This document shows positions 27,237-34,677 of a stretch of 34,677 nt of DNA, in pieces (positions within the stretch are counted from its first letter, which is position 1; each line of letters begins with the position of its first letter). Under the pieces are notes generated by a model that searched no databases, was not told where the DNA came from, and saw only the letters and a program-made list of their open reading frames with translations. The DNA lies in the NCBI GenBank assembly GCA_014804965.1, contig JAAUYU010000028.1:45262-79938 (forward strand). The letters are read 5' to 3'. The position numbers were made by a program, and so were the translations under genes. Source of the stretch: Desulfovibrio sp. GTDB lineage: Bacteria; Desulfobacterota; Desulfovibrionia; Desulfovibrionales; Desulfovibrionaceae.

Positions 27237-28661
27237 ATGCTCATCCTGCATATCCTGCTGGGTCTCGTCATCCACAGCCTTTCCTGGGTGGCGGCCATCC
27301 ACGCGCTCCTCACCAAGCGCGACCCGCGCTCCGCCCTGGGCTGGACGACCTGCGTCATTTTCCTGCCCCTCGTGGGGCCGCTGCTTTATGCGCTCTTCGG
27401 CATCAGCCGCGCCCAGAGCAGGGCGGAAAAGATACTGCGCCGCGAGGCCGCCCACGACCGGGCCCGCACGCTCTCCGCCTGCAATCCCGTGGCCCCCGGC
27501 ACGGAATCCCGGCCCGAGAGTGAAGAGGCCGTCATTCTCGCCCGCACCGGACACAAGCTCACGGAGCTCCCCCTCTGCGGCGGCAATGCCATCACGCCGC
27601 TGCACAATGGCGACGAGGCCTATCCCGCCATGCTCGCGGCCATTGACGCGGCGAAATCGCATGTGTTTCTCGCCACCTATATTTTCAATGCGGGCAAGGC
27701 CGGGCACGCCTTTGTGGAGGCACTGACCCGCGCGGCGGACCGTGGCGTGGATGTGCGCGTGCTGGTGGACGGCGTGGGCGCGCTCTATTCCTGGCACAAG
27801 CCTTGGAAGGTGCTCAAGCGCCGCGGTGTCGCCACGGCGCGCTTCCTGCCGCCCTCGCTCATCCCGCCGAAATTCTCCATCAACCTGCGCAACCACCGCA
27901 AGGTTCTCGTTTGCGACGCCGTGGGCTTCACGGGCGGCATGAATATTTCCGACGGCAACCTGGCTTCCGCGGGGAGGCGCCGCATCCAGGACATGCACTT
28001 CCGCTGCGTGGGCCCTGTGGTGAGCAGCCTGCGCCACGCCTTCGTGCTTCACTGGGGCTTCTGCACGGGCGACTACGCGCCGCCCCCGCCCATGCCCGAT
28101 GCGCCCGCAGGCGACCACCACTGCCGTCTGGTCGTGGACGGCCCGGGCAATGACGCCGACGTGATCAATGACCTCATCTGCGGGGCCATCAACATGGCCC
28201 GCAAGCGTGTGCGCATCATGACCCCGTATTTCCTGCCCTCGCACGACCTCATGGGCGCCCTGCGCTCGGCCGGGCAGCGCGGGGTGGACGTGCGCGTGGT
28301 GCTGCCCGCGAAGAACAATCTCCCCTACATGAACTGGGCCACCTCGCGCCTCCTGCCGGGGCTGCTCTCCGCGGGGGTGCGCGTGCTCTACCAGCCGCCG
28401 CCCTTCGCGCACACCAAGCTGCTCGTGGTGGACGATTTCTACACCCAAGTAGGGTCGGCCAACCTCGACGCGCGCTCCCTCAGGCTCAATTTCGAGCTGA
28501 ACATGGAGATTTTCGACCCGTCCTTTGCGGGCGGCATCGCGGACTTCATCGACGCCGCCGTGGAGAAGGGCCGCGAGATCACCCTTTCTGAGCTCGAAGC
28601 CGAGACCCTGCCCGTGAAATTGCGCAATTCTGCCTGCTGGCTCTTTTCGCCCTATTTGTGA
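27237..28661 (+). CDS. cls: Cardiolipin synthase (phospholipase D family)
   Basis: The enzyme joins two phosphatidylglycerols to cardiolipin at the inner membrane. The 474-residue product has two N-terminal helices (about 1-55, with TKRDPRSALGWTTCVIFLPL typical of bacterial Cls). Two HKD catalytic motifs follow: NHRKVLVCDAVGFTGGMN near 219-236 and HTKLLVVDDFYTQVGSANLD near 392-411. Both contain the H-x-K-x4-D pattern. The length is standard for ClsA. It lies 216 nt after the UspA gene, a gap in which I recognise no gene or RNA. Confidence 0.95.
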   Translation: MLILHILLGLVIHSLSWVAAIHALLTKRDPRSALGWTTCVIFLPLVGPLLYALFGISRAQSRAEKILRREAAHDRARTLSACNPVAPGTESRPESEEAVILARTGHKLTELPLCGGNAITPLHNGDEAYPAMLAAIDAAKSHVFLATYIFNAGKAGHAFVEALTRAADRGVDVRVLVDGVGALYSWHKPWKVLKRRGVATARFLPPSLIPPKFSINLRNHRKVLVCDAVGFTGGMNISDGNLASAGRRRIQDMHFRCVGPVVSSLRHAFVLHWGFCTGDYAPPPPMPDAPAGDHHCRLVVDGPGNDADVINDLICGAINMARKRVRIMTPYFLPSHDLMGALRSAGQRGVDVRVVLPAKNNLPYMNWATSRLLPGLLSAGVRVLYQPPPFAHTKLLVVDDFYTQVGSANLDARSLRLNFELNMEIFDPSFAGGIADFIDAAVEKGREITLSELEAETLPVKLRNSACWLFSPYL

Positions 28662-29003
28662 GCGGCGTTGAGGCCGCGCCACACAATATTTTTTTGACGG
28701 AGTGCCCCGCGGGCAATATCCCGTATTTATTCGCAGAAATTTTTGCGTCGGCAAAAAATCCAGTCCCCGCGAATGGAAAGAGCGCTTTCCATTTCTCGGG
28801 GATTCGGGTATGAATGGAAACCCGTCACGAATCCCGTCGCGGAGCACCCGGCCGTCGCCCGACACCGGGCCTGCGTTGCGGGGCCTTCCGGCGGCCTGTT
28901 TTCCCGTTCCGGCGGTTCCGGCCGGTTGGCACCGGGCGGCAGTATTCCGGCAAACCCCGCCATGCGGCTGCGCGGCGGCATCCTGAAGCATGGGAGAAAA
29001 CGC
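28662..29003 (+). promoter_or_regulatory. Leader and promoter region of the TmcCB/DsrMK-like pair
   Basis: This 342-nt gap carries TTGACG (28694-28699) followed after 17 nt by TATCCC (28717-28722), a possible promoter. Downstream come a 16-bp near-palindrome CGCAGAAATTTTTGCG (28732-28747, one mismatched pair) and a long hairpin at 28765-28801. The hairpin has about 16 pairs with one mismatch and one bulge, around a perfect ATGGAAAG-AGCG-CTTTCCAT core (28773-28792). The remaining 200 nt to the start codon hold nothing recognisable. The sites look like regulator operators or an attenuator-like leader; the regulator is unknown. Confidence 0.5.
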
Positions 29004-29945
29004 ATGATGACACTCTTCTACCTCTTGGGCTACCTGGCCGTGCTGGGCTTCATCTGCCTTGCCGCCCTGAAAATCAGGACCTACCTCAAGGCAAGCCCGC
29101 TCCACATCCGCTGGGAGCTCTATCCGGTCCCGCACGAGGGCCCCAAGAAGGAGGCCTACGGCGGCAGCTACATGGAGGAAAAGAACTGGTGGACCCACAA
29201 ACGCCATGTGGACCACTGGGAGGACATCAAGGCCATCCTCGTGGAAGTGCTCTGCCTCCACTCCACCTATGAGAACAACCAGCCGCTCTGGATTCGCACC
29301 TATCCCTTCCACGTGGGTATGTACATGCTCATGGGCGGCACCATCATCCTCGTTTGCGCGGTGGTGCTCCAGCTCTTCGGCGTTGACCCCACGGGCGGCC
29401 TCATGACCTTCGTCGCCAATGTCATCAATGCCGTGGTTCTGCTCGGCGCCTTCTGCATCGCAGGCGGCGGCATCGCGCTCATCCTCCGCCGCCGGGAGGA
29501 CGCGGGTCTGAAGAAGTACACCACGGCGGAGCAGTATATCAATCTGGGCTCCTTCGTGCTCTTCGGGTTGCTCACGCTCTGCGCCTGGGCCTTCAACCCC
29601 TCCTACTACCAGCTGGCGCGCGATTTCATCTACAATCTCTTCACCTTCAACTTCCAGCCGCTTGGCAGCTCCTGGTTCGTGCTTAACATGCTTGTGGGCT
29701 TCTTCCTGATGATCGCCATCCCCGTGACCAACATGGGGCATTTGATCATGAAGTACTTCATGTACCATGACATCCGCTGGGGTGACGAAGCCACGATCTA
29801 CAGCGACAAGAACAAGAAGATCATCGACGAGATGCTCCAGTACCAGGTCACCTGGTCCGCCCCGCACATCGCCGGGGACGGCACGCCCAGGAACTGGGTG
29901 GACGTGGCCACCACCAATCCCGCAGCCCCCAAGAACGACGAGTAG
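29004..29945 (+). CDS. NarI/HdrE-like membrane cytochrome b subunit, TmcC/DsrM type
   Basis: This 313-residue membrane protein has about five helices (near 4-24, 95-120, 128-160, 175-195 and 228-262). Histidines at the membrane edge (YPFHVGM, TNMGHLIMKYFMYH) are suited to binding heme b. It resembles the quinone-interacting subunit of TmcC, DsrM or HdrE. The N-terminus lacks the segment I recall for classical DsrM and looks closer to TmcC. GGGAG precedes the ATG at 29004; a longer in-frame reading would translate the palindrome-rich leader. It is followed after 11 nt by its iron-sulfur partner. It should pass electrons between menaquinone and the cytoplasmic subunit. Confidence 0.8.
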   Translation: MMTLFYLLGYLAVLGFICLAALKIRTYLKASPLHIRWELYPVPHEGPKKEAYGGSYMEEKNWWTHKRHVDHWEDIKAILVEVLCLHSTYENNQPLWIRTYPFHVGMYMLMGGTIILVCAVVLQLFGVDPTGGLMTFVANVINAVVLLGAFCIAGGGIALILRRREDAGLKKYTTAEQYINLGSFVLFGLLTLCAWAFNPSYYQLARDFIYNLFTFNFQPLGSSWFVLNMLVGFFLMIAIPVTNMGHLIMKYFMYHDIRWGDEATIYSDKNKKIIDEMLQYQVTWSAPHIAGDGTPRNWVDVATTNPAAPKNDE

Positions 29946-29956
29946 GGAGTCCTCAC

Positions 29957-31549
29957 ATGAAAGACAAGCTGTCCCTAAAAGATGTTTCCACCGTTGAAGG
30001 GCAGATGGTCAGCATTGACCTCAAGGATCTGCCCGAGCTCGCGCTCGACGTGAAGCCCATGCCCTGGAAGCCCTTCACCGAGGAGCAGAAGGAAAACACG
30101 GCCTGTATCCTCGACGACGTGTGCGTGCTCAATATCCCCAAGCCCAAGAACCCGCAGGAAGAGGAGGAGCTGGTCAACAAGTTCCTCGAGGGGATGCGCA
30201 AGCTCTTCTCCAAGGAGAACAACTGGACGTGCCTGCCCATGCTCGAGAGCAGCATGGAAAACTGCGTGCAGTGCAACTCCTGCTCCGCGGCGTGCCACCT
30301 CTGGGAGATGTCGGGCCAGAACGAAATGTACCGGCCCAACTACCGCTCGGAGATCTTCCGCCGCATCTATCACCAGTATATCAAGAAGGAGCCCCTCGCC
30401 AAATGGCGCTACGGCGACATCGGCCTCAACTGGAAGACCGTGGCGCGCCTCGGCGAGCTCGCCTATCGCTGCAATGTCTGCCGCCGCTGCGCGCAGACCT
30501 GCCCCATCGGTGTGGACAACGGCCTCATCGCCCGCGAGATCCGCAAGCTCTTCAGCCAGGAGCTCGGCATCCACCCGCGTGAGCTGCACGAAAAGGGCAC
30601 CATGAACCAGCTCAAGGTGGGCTCCTCCACGGGCATGACCCCCGAGGTCGTGCGCGAGAACGTGGAGTTCATCGACGAGGATTATTCCGAAATCACCGGC
30701 GTGGGCATCACCACCCCCTTCGACGTGAAGGGCGCGGACATCATGCTCCTGCACAATGCCGGCGAAATCATGGCCTGGCCCGAAAATATCGCCGCCTTCT
30801 CGCTCATCTTCCAGGAAGCGGGCCTTTCCTGGACGCTCTCCAGCAAGGCCGTGGCCTATGACGGCGTGAACTACGGCGTGTTTTATGACGATGCGCAGCT
30901 CGCGCGCATCGCCCTTGACCATATGCTGGCCGCCAAGGAGCTCGGGGTCAAGAAGGTCGTAGTGGGCGAGTGCGGCCATGCCAACAAGGCCCTCACCGTG
31001 CTGGCCGACCGCGTCATTCCCTATGAATACCAGGTGCCGCGCGAAAGCTGCTATGTCACCCTGCGCGACATCATCCTCGCCGGGCGCCTCAAGCTCGACC
31101 CGTCGCGCAATGACTTCCCCGTCACCCTGCATGACCCCTGCAACGTGGTGCGCCTCATGGGCATCGTCAAGCCGCAGCGCGACATCCTGCACAAGATTGC
31201 GCCCAAGTTCCGCGAAATGCCCTGCCACGGCGTGAACAACTACTGCTGCGGCGGCGGCTCCGGCTTCGCCATCATGACGCGTAACAACATCGACGAATGG
31301 CGCGGCAACATCTCCGGCCGCAAAAAGCTGTGGCAGATCGGCGAAGCCTTCAAGGAATGCCTCGGCCCCGAGACCAAGAAGTACATCTGCGCCCCGTGCT
31401 CCAACTGCAAGGGCCAGATTCGCGAGCTGCTCGAGCACAATGACCTGTACTCCAAGAACAGCTTCGCCTATGGCGGCCTCGTGGAGCTCATCGTCAATGC
31501 CATGAGCAACGTGCAGCCCGGCTTCATCAAGTGGGAAGGCGAAGAATAG
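29957..31549 (+). CDS. HdrD-like iron-sulfur protein with CCG domains, TmcB/DsrK type
   Basis: This 530-residue cytoplasmic subunit is related to the catalytic subunit of heterodisulfide reductase. Two [4Fe-4S] ferredoxin motifs are visible: C103, C106, C109, C113 (CVQCNSCSAAC) and C172, C175, C178, C182 (CNVCRRCAQTCP). The C-terminal half has cysteine-rich domains: HDPCNVVRLMG, then NNYCCGGGSGFA (near 428), then CAPCSNCKGQ (near 478). These form the special cluster site that handles a disulfide or thiol substrate in HdrD, DsrK and TmcB. The GGAG site and ATG at 29957 are clear. Order membrane-then-FeS is as in dsrMK, whereas the sequence and length suggest TmcB. No cytochrome c gene (tmcA or dsrJ) or dsrOP follows. 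Confidence 0.85.
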   Translation: MKDKLSLKDVSTVEGQMVSIDLKDLPELALDVKPMPWKPFTEEQKENTACILDDVCVLNIPKPKNPQEEEELVNKFLEGMRKLFSKENNWTCLPMLESSMENCVQCNSCSAACHLWEMSGQNEMYRPNYRSEIFRRIYHQYIKKEPLAKWRYGDIGLNWKTVARLGELAYRCNVCRRCAQTCPIGVDNGLIAREIRKLFSQELGIHPRELHEKGTMNQLKVGSSTGMTPEVVRENVEFIDEDYSEITGVGITTPFDVKGADIMLLHNAGEIMAWPENIAAFSLIFQEAGLSWTLSSKAVAYDGVNYGVFYDDAQLARIALDHMLAAKELGVKKVVVGECGHANKALTVLADRVIPYEYQVPRESCYVTLRDIILAGRLKLDPSRNDFPVTLHDPCNVVRLMGIVKPQRDILHKIAPKFREMPCHGVNNYCCGGGSGFAIMTRNNIDEWRGNISGRKKLWQIGEAFKECLGPETKKYICAPCSNCKGQIRELLEHNDLYSKNSFAYGGLVELIVNAMSNVQPGFIKWEGEE

Positions 31550-31584
31550 CCGCCGTGCCGCAAAAGGGCTGAAGAACAGGATGA

Positions 31585-31606
31585 GGGGGGCTTCGGCCCC
31601 CCTTTT
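31585..31606 (+). terminator. Intrinsic terminator after the TmcB/DsrK-like gene
   Basis: A perfect 7-bp G/C stem (31585-31591 with 31596-31602), closed by the very stable TTCG tetraloop, is followed by TTTTCC. It lies 36 nt after the stop and ends the two-gene redox operon. Confidence 0.93.
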
Positions 31607-31690
31607 CCGTGTGCGCGGAAGATTCCGCGGGCATGACGCAGGGAAGGGCGTGGCGGCGGGGGCCCGCGGCCATGACACGGGGCCAGCGGC

Positions 31691-31719
31691 TTGAGCCTCG
31701 GCCGCGAAAGGGCTATGCT
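31691..31719 (+). promoter_or_regulatory. Probable promoter of asnS
   Basis: TTGAGC (31691-31696) and TATGCT (31714-31719) are separated by exactly 17 nt, giving a leader of about 47 nt before asnS. It is the only good pair between the terminator at 31585-31606 and the start codon. Confidence 0.55.
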
Positions 31720-31772
31720 GCCTTTTCGCCTTCAGGGGCTGAACCGCAGGCACCTTTGCGCCGGAGGATCAC

Positions 31773-33131
31773 ATGGAGCGCACCCTTATCGTCGATGTTC
31801 TCAAGGCCGAAAAACCGTCCGAAGCCGTCACCGTCTGCGGCTGGGTGCGCACCCGGCGCGACGCCAAGGGCTTCTCCTTTGTGGAGCTCAATGACGGCTC
31901 CTGCCTCGCCAATCTCCAGTGCATCGTGGATGACGGCACGCCCGCCCACGCGTCCCTGGGCGAGGCCTCCACGGGCGCGGCCCTTTGCGTGCGCGGTGCG
32001 CTCGTGTCATCGCCGGGCAAGGGCCAGAAGTGGGAATTGCGGGCGGAAAGCGTGGAGGTGTTCGGCCTCGCCGATCCGGAGACCTTCCCGCTCCAGAAAA
32101 AGCGCCATTCGGACGAGTTCCTGCGCGGCATCGCGCATCTCCGGGCGCGCACCAACAAGTATGGCGCGGCCTTCCGCATCCGCTCCGAGGCGGGCTTTGC
32201 GGTGCATGAGTTTTTCCGCTCCCGCCGCTTCGCCTGGGTGCATACCCCGGTGCTCACGGGTTCGGACTGCGAGGGCGCGGGCGAGATGTTCCGCGTGACC
32301 ACGCTCGGCCCCGGTGAAACGGGTGAGGACTTTTTCAGCCGCCCTGCCAGCCTCACGGTGTCGGGCCAGCTCGAGGCCGAGGCCCTGGCCCTGGGGCTCG
32401 GGCGCGTCTACAGCTTCGGGCCCACTTTCCGCGCCGAAAATTCCAATACCCCGCGCCATGCCGCGGAATTCTGGATGATCGAGCCGGAAATGGCCTTCGC
32501 GGACCTCGAGGACCTCATGGAACTCGGCGAGGGCCTGACGAGGCATGTGGTGGAGCATGTGCTCGACCGCTGCGAGCCGGACGTGGCGCTTTTTGACAAG
32601 TTCGTGGACCCTGGCCTTCTGGAGCGCCTGCGCGGCATATTGCACCAGCCCTTCGCGCGTATCCCCTATGCGGAGGCCGTGCGCATCCTCGAGGAGGCGG
32701 ATGCGGACTTCGCCTTCCCGGTGAGCTTCGGCATCGATCTCCAGACCGAGCACGAGCGCTACCTCGCCGAGACGCATTTCAAGCGCCCGGTCATCGTTTA
32801 TGACTACCCGCGCGAAATCAAGGCCTTCTACATGCGGGCCAATGACGACGGCGAGACCGTGGCGGCCATGGACATGCTGGTGCCGCGCATCGGCGAGCTC
32901 ATCGGCGGCTCGCAGCGCGAGGAAAGGCTCGACGTGCTTGAGGCGCGCATGGCGGAGCTCGGCCAGAAGCCCGAAGATTACTGGTGGTATCTGGACCTGC
33001 GCCGCTACGGCAGCGTGCCGCACGCAGGCTTCGGCATGGGCTTCGAGCGGCTGCTCATGTTCCTCACCGGCATCAGCAATATCCGCGATGTCATCCCCTT
33101 CCCGCGCACGCCGGGGAGCCTGGAATTTTAG
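31773..33131 (+). CDS. asnS: Asparaginyl-tRNA synthetase
   Basis: AsnRS charges tRNA-Asn in the cytoplasm. The 452-residue product has an N-terminal OB-fold anticodon-binding domain ([20 protein letters not shown]). The class II catalytic core follows, with [20 protein letters not shown] near 216-235 (motif 2) and [15 protein letters not shown] followed by [13 protein letters not shown] near 423-447 (motif 3). [11 protein letters not shown] and [14 protein letters not shown] are AsnRS-type rather than AspRS. GGAGG precedes the start. It is followed after 43 nt by argJ. Confidence 0.96.
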   Translation: MERTLIVDVLKAEKPSEAVTVCGWVRTRRDAKGFSFVELNDGSCLANLQCIVDDGTPAHASLGEASTGAALCVRGALVSSPGKGQKWELRAESVEVFGLADPETFPLQKKRHSDEFLRGIAHLRARTNKYGAAFRIRSEAGFAVHEFFRSRRFAWVHTPVLTGSDCEGAGEMFRVTTLGPGETGEDFFSRPASLTVSGQLEAEALALGLGRVYSFGPTFRAENSNTPRHAAEFWMIEPEMAFADLEDLMELGEGLTRHVVEHVLDRCEPDVALFDKFVDPGLLERLRGILHQPFARIPYAEAVRILEEADADFAFPVSFGIDLQTEHERYLAETHFKRPVIVYDYPREIKAFYMRANDDGETVAAMDMLVPRIGELIGGSQREERLDVLEARMAELGQKPEDYWWYLDLRRYGSVPHAGFGMGFERLLMFLTGISNIRDVIPFPRTPGSLEF

Positions 33132-33174
33132 CCATCGCGCATACGCGCAAGCGCGCCCGCGCCAAGGAGTGACC

Positions 33175-34362
33175 ATGATCGACGATCTTCCCAAAGGCTT
33201 TCGGGCCGGGGCGGCCGAAGCCTGTTTCCGCAAGGCAGGCCGGGACGACCTCGGCGTCATCGTGTCCGACCGGCCTTGCGTGCTGGCGGCCATGTTCACG
33301 AAAAACCTGTTCCGGGCGGCTCCCGTGCGCGTCTGTCAGGAGATTTTGGCCAGCGGCCGCGAGGTGCGCGCCGTTGTGGCCAATTCCGGGCAGGCCAATG
33401 CCTGCACCGGTGACGAGGGCCTTGCCAACTGCCGCGAGACGCAGCGCCTGACGGCCGAGGCCCTGGGCCTTGAGCCTGACGAGGTCTTGCCCATTTCCAC
33501 GGGCGTGGTGGGCGCGCACCTCAAGATGGATAACTGGCGCAAGGCGATTCCCGCGCTGGCGCAAAGCCTGGGCAGCCGGGACGCCGAGGGCTTCACCCGT
33601 GCTTTCATGACCACCGACGCCTTTCCCAAGTTCGCCATGCGCGAGGTCAGCCTCACCGGGGGGCTCGTGCGGCTCACGGTCATGGCCAAGGGCGCGGGCA
33701 TGATCTGCCCCAACATGGCGACCATGCTCTGCGTGGCGCTCACCGACGCCTGCGTGGAGCGCGAGGCCTGGCAGGAAATGTTCCGCCGCGCCGTGAATGC
33801 CACCTTCAACCGGGTGAGCGTGGACGGGGATACCTCCACCAATGACACCATCCTCGGCCTCGCCAACTGCGCCTCGGGCGTGGCGGCCATGAACGCCGGG
33901 GACGAAAAGGCGCTCGAGGACGCGCTCACCGCCATCCTCGACACTGTCTCGCACATGCTGGTGGCCGACGGCGAGGGCGCCTCCAAGGTCATCCATATCA
34001 AGGTGAGCGGCGCGGCAGATGACGAGGAGGCCGAGCTCGTGGCGCGCAGCGTGGGCCACTCCCAGCTCGTCAAGACGGCCATCTACGGCGGCGACGCCAA
34101 CTGGGGCCGCATCGTCACGGCCGTGGGCTACAGCGGGGCCGACTTCAAGCCGGAAGAGGTGAGTCTTGTGCTTTGCGGCATCGAGCGCTTCAGGAACGGC
34201 CAGCCGGTCAACGAGGAAATGGAGGCCGAGCTCGCCGAAAGGCTCAAGGCCAAGGATGTGGATGTGGACATCGTTCTCGGCAACGGTCCGGGGAGCTACA
34301 GCTTCAAGGCCTCGGACCTGGGGCACGAATATGTGAGCCTCAACGCCGATTATCGCTCATAG
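33175..34362 (+). CDS. argJ: Glutamate N-acetyltransferase / amino-acid N-acetyltransferase
   Basis: ArgJ transfers the acetyl group from N-acetylornithine to glutamate, recycling it in arginine synthesis; some members also use acetyl-CoA. The 395-residue precursor cleaves itself between A182 and T183 in KGAGMICPNMATML, T183 becoming the nucleophile. STGVVGAHLKMDNW, NRVSVDGDTSTNDT and GGDANWGRI are family signatures. The start at 33175 follows AAGGAGT. The reading frame stays open upstream inside asnS but that part is not ArgJ. Whether it is mono- or bifunctional cannot be read directly. Confidence 0.96.
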   Translation: MIDDLPKGFRAGAAEACFRKAGRDDLGVIVSDRPCVLAAMFTKNLFRAAPVRVCQEILASGREVRAVVANSGQANACTGDEGLANCRETQRLTAEALGLEPDEVLPISTGVVGAHLKMDNWRKAIPALAQSLGSRDAEGFTRAFMTTDAFPKFAMREVSLTGGLVRLTVMAKGAGMICPNMATMLCVALTDACVEREAWQEMFRRAVNATFNRVSVDGDTSTNDTILGLANCASGVAAMNAGDEKALEDALTAILDTVSHMLVADGEGASKVIHIKVSGAADDEEAELVARSVGHSQLVKTAIYGGDANWGRIVTAVGYSGADFKPEEVSLVLCGIERFRNGQPVNEEMEAELAERLKAKDVDVDIVLGNGPGSYSFKASDLGHEYVSLNADYRS

Positions 34363-34371
34363 AAAGCGCAT

Positions 34372-34404
34372 GAGGGCCGCTCCCGGAAGGGCCGGGGCGG
34401 CCTC
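34372..34404. terminator. GC-rich hairpin between convergent argJ and rubredoxin genes
   Basis: GAGGGCCGC and GCGGCCTC pair with one bulged G, extended by CCCGG/CCGGG, around a short loop. There is no proper U-tract on either strand, so termination efficiency is uncertain, but the position between two converging stops fits a shared terminator. Confidence 0.45.
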
Positions 34405-34433
34405 TATGCAAGGTGCGAGGGAAGAAAGACAGG

Positions 34434-34622
34434 CTAACCTTCGTCGGTCAGGCGGCGAAAAGCCTTTTTCGCCGCGCCGCACACCGGGCAGCGCCAGTCG
34501 TCGGGCAGGTCTTCAAACTTGGTGCCGGCGGGTATCTTGTGGCGACGGTCGCCCTTGTCCGGGTCATAGACATAGCCGCAATTCACGGTCTGGCAGCGCC
34601 ACATTTCGCTGGGGTCACTCAT
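34434..34622 (-). CDS. Rubredoxin with CX4C spacing (Rd-2 type)
   Basis: This 62-residue iron protein carries single electrons in the cytoplasm. The iron ligands are C10, C15, C45 and C48 ([16 protein letters not shown], then [10 protein letters not shown]). The first pair is spaced CX4C, whereas ordinary rubredoxins have CX2C. This spacing is known from Rd-2 of Desulfovibrio desulfuricans. [23 protein letters not shown] features are present ([14 protein letters not shown]). A GGAGG site lies before the ATG at 34622; an upstream ATG would add eight residues. It converges on argJ. Confidence 0.94.
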   Translation of the reverse strand: MSDPSEMWRCQTVNCGYVYDPDKGDRRHKIPAGTKFEDLPDDWRCPVCGAAKKAFRRLTDEG

Positions 34623-34677
34623 GGGGGCCTCCCGAATCAGGTTCAAGGTGAGGTGATTGCAAAGGATGCGCTGAGGA

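Noticed and set aside
27231-29867. Long minus-strand open frame spanning cls and the membrane cytochrome gene
   Set aside because: It crosses two well-supported genes and an intergenic regulatory region and has no family features.
34363-34433. Classical intrinsic terminator after argJ
   Set aside because: A good hairpin exists, but neither strand has a U-tract, so it was listed with low confidence only.

Overview
The window is a GC-rich stretch of chromosome that looks like a sulfate-reducing deltaproteobacterium, most likely Desulfovibrionaceae. The taxonomic clues are a TmcCB/DsrMK-type membrane redox pair (HdrD-like CCG protein plus NarI-like cytochrome b), a rubredoxin of the CX4C (Rd-2) type, a System I cytochrome c maturation locus, and general gene content. 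No phage, insertion sequence, CRISPR array, rRNA or tRNA was seen.

Layout. 1-1004 (minus): a tripartite tricarboxylate transporter binding protein (TctC family) followed by the first codons of the next gene. 1343-3262: a VUT-family (queuosine precursor) transporter facing tgt, with a 179-bp structured repeat between them. 2120-5601 (minus) is a run dsbA/frnE-like, metallo-beta-lactamase-fold hydrolase, small DUF262-like protein, tgt; a TetR regulator (5763-6425) diverges from it over a palindrome-bearing promoter. 6554-7246 is an exported flavodoxin. The second, inverted copy of the 179-bp repeat is at 7450-7628. 7725-11335 (minus) is an Mla/MCE lipid transport operon (STAS-MlaE fusion, MlaF, MlaD, PqiC-like lipoprotein). 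polA diverges from it over promoters that share a -10 region. 14215-16026 (minus) is a potassium channel with two RCK modules.

16306-22191 (plus) holds ccmF-A-B-C-D and two membrane-anchored TPR proteins; the second is followed after 7 nt by a 1422-residue protein built like a hybrid histidine kinase (7TMR, DHp, ATPase, receiver, Hpt) in which every phosphotransfer residue I could align is replaced. Then come a UspA-like protein, a cardiolipin synthase, the TmcCB/DsrMK-like pair with a palindrome-rich leader, a strong terminator, asnS, argJ, and a convergent rubredoxin gene.

Two observations stand out. The first is the 179-bp repeat, whose two copies differ by three compensatory base-pair changes in one stem and carry three arms that can pair in two alternative ways. 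The second is the catalytically dead phosphorelay-shaped protein attached to the cytochrome c maturation cluster. All calls rest on reading the sequence and recalled family motifs; no database search was run.
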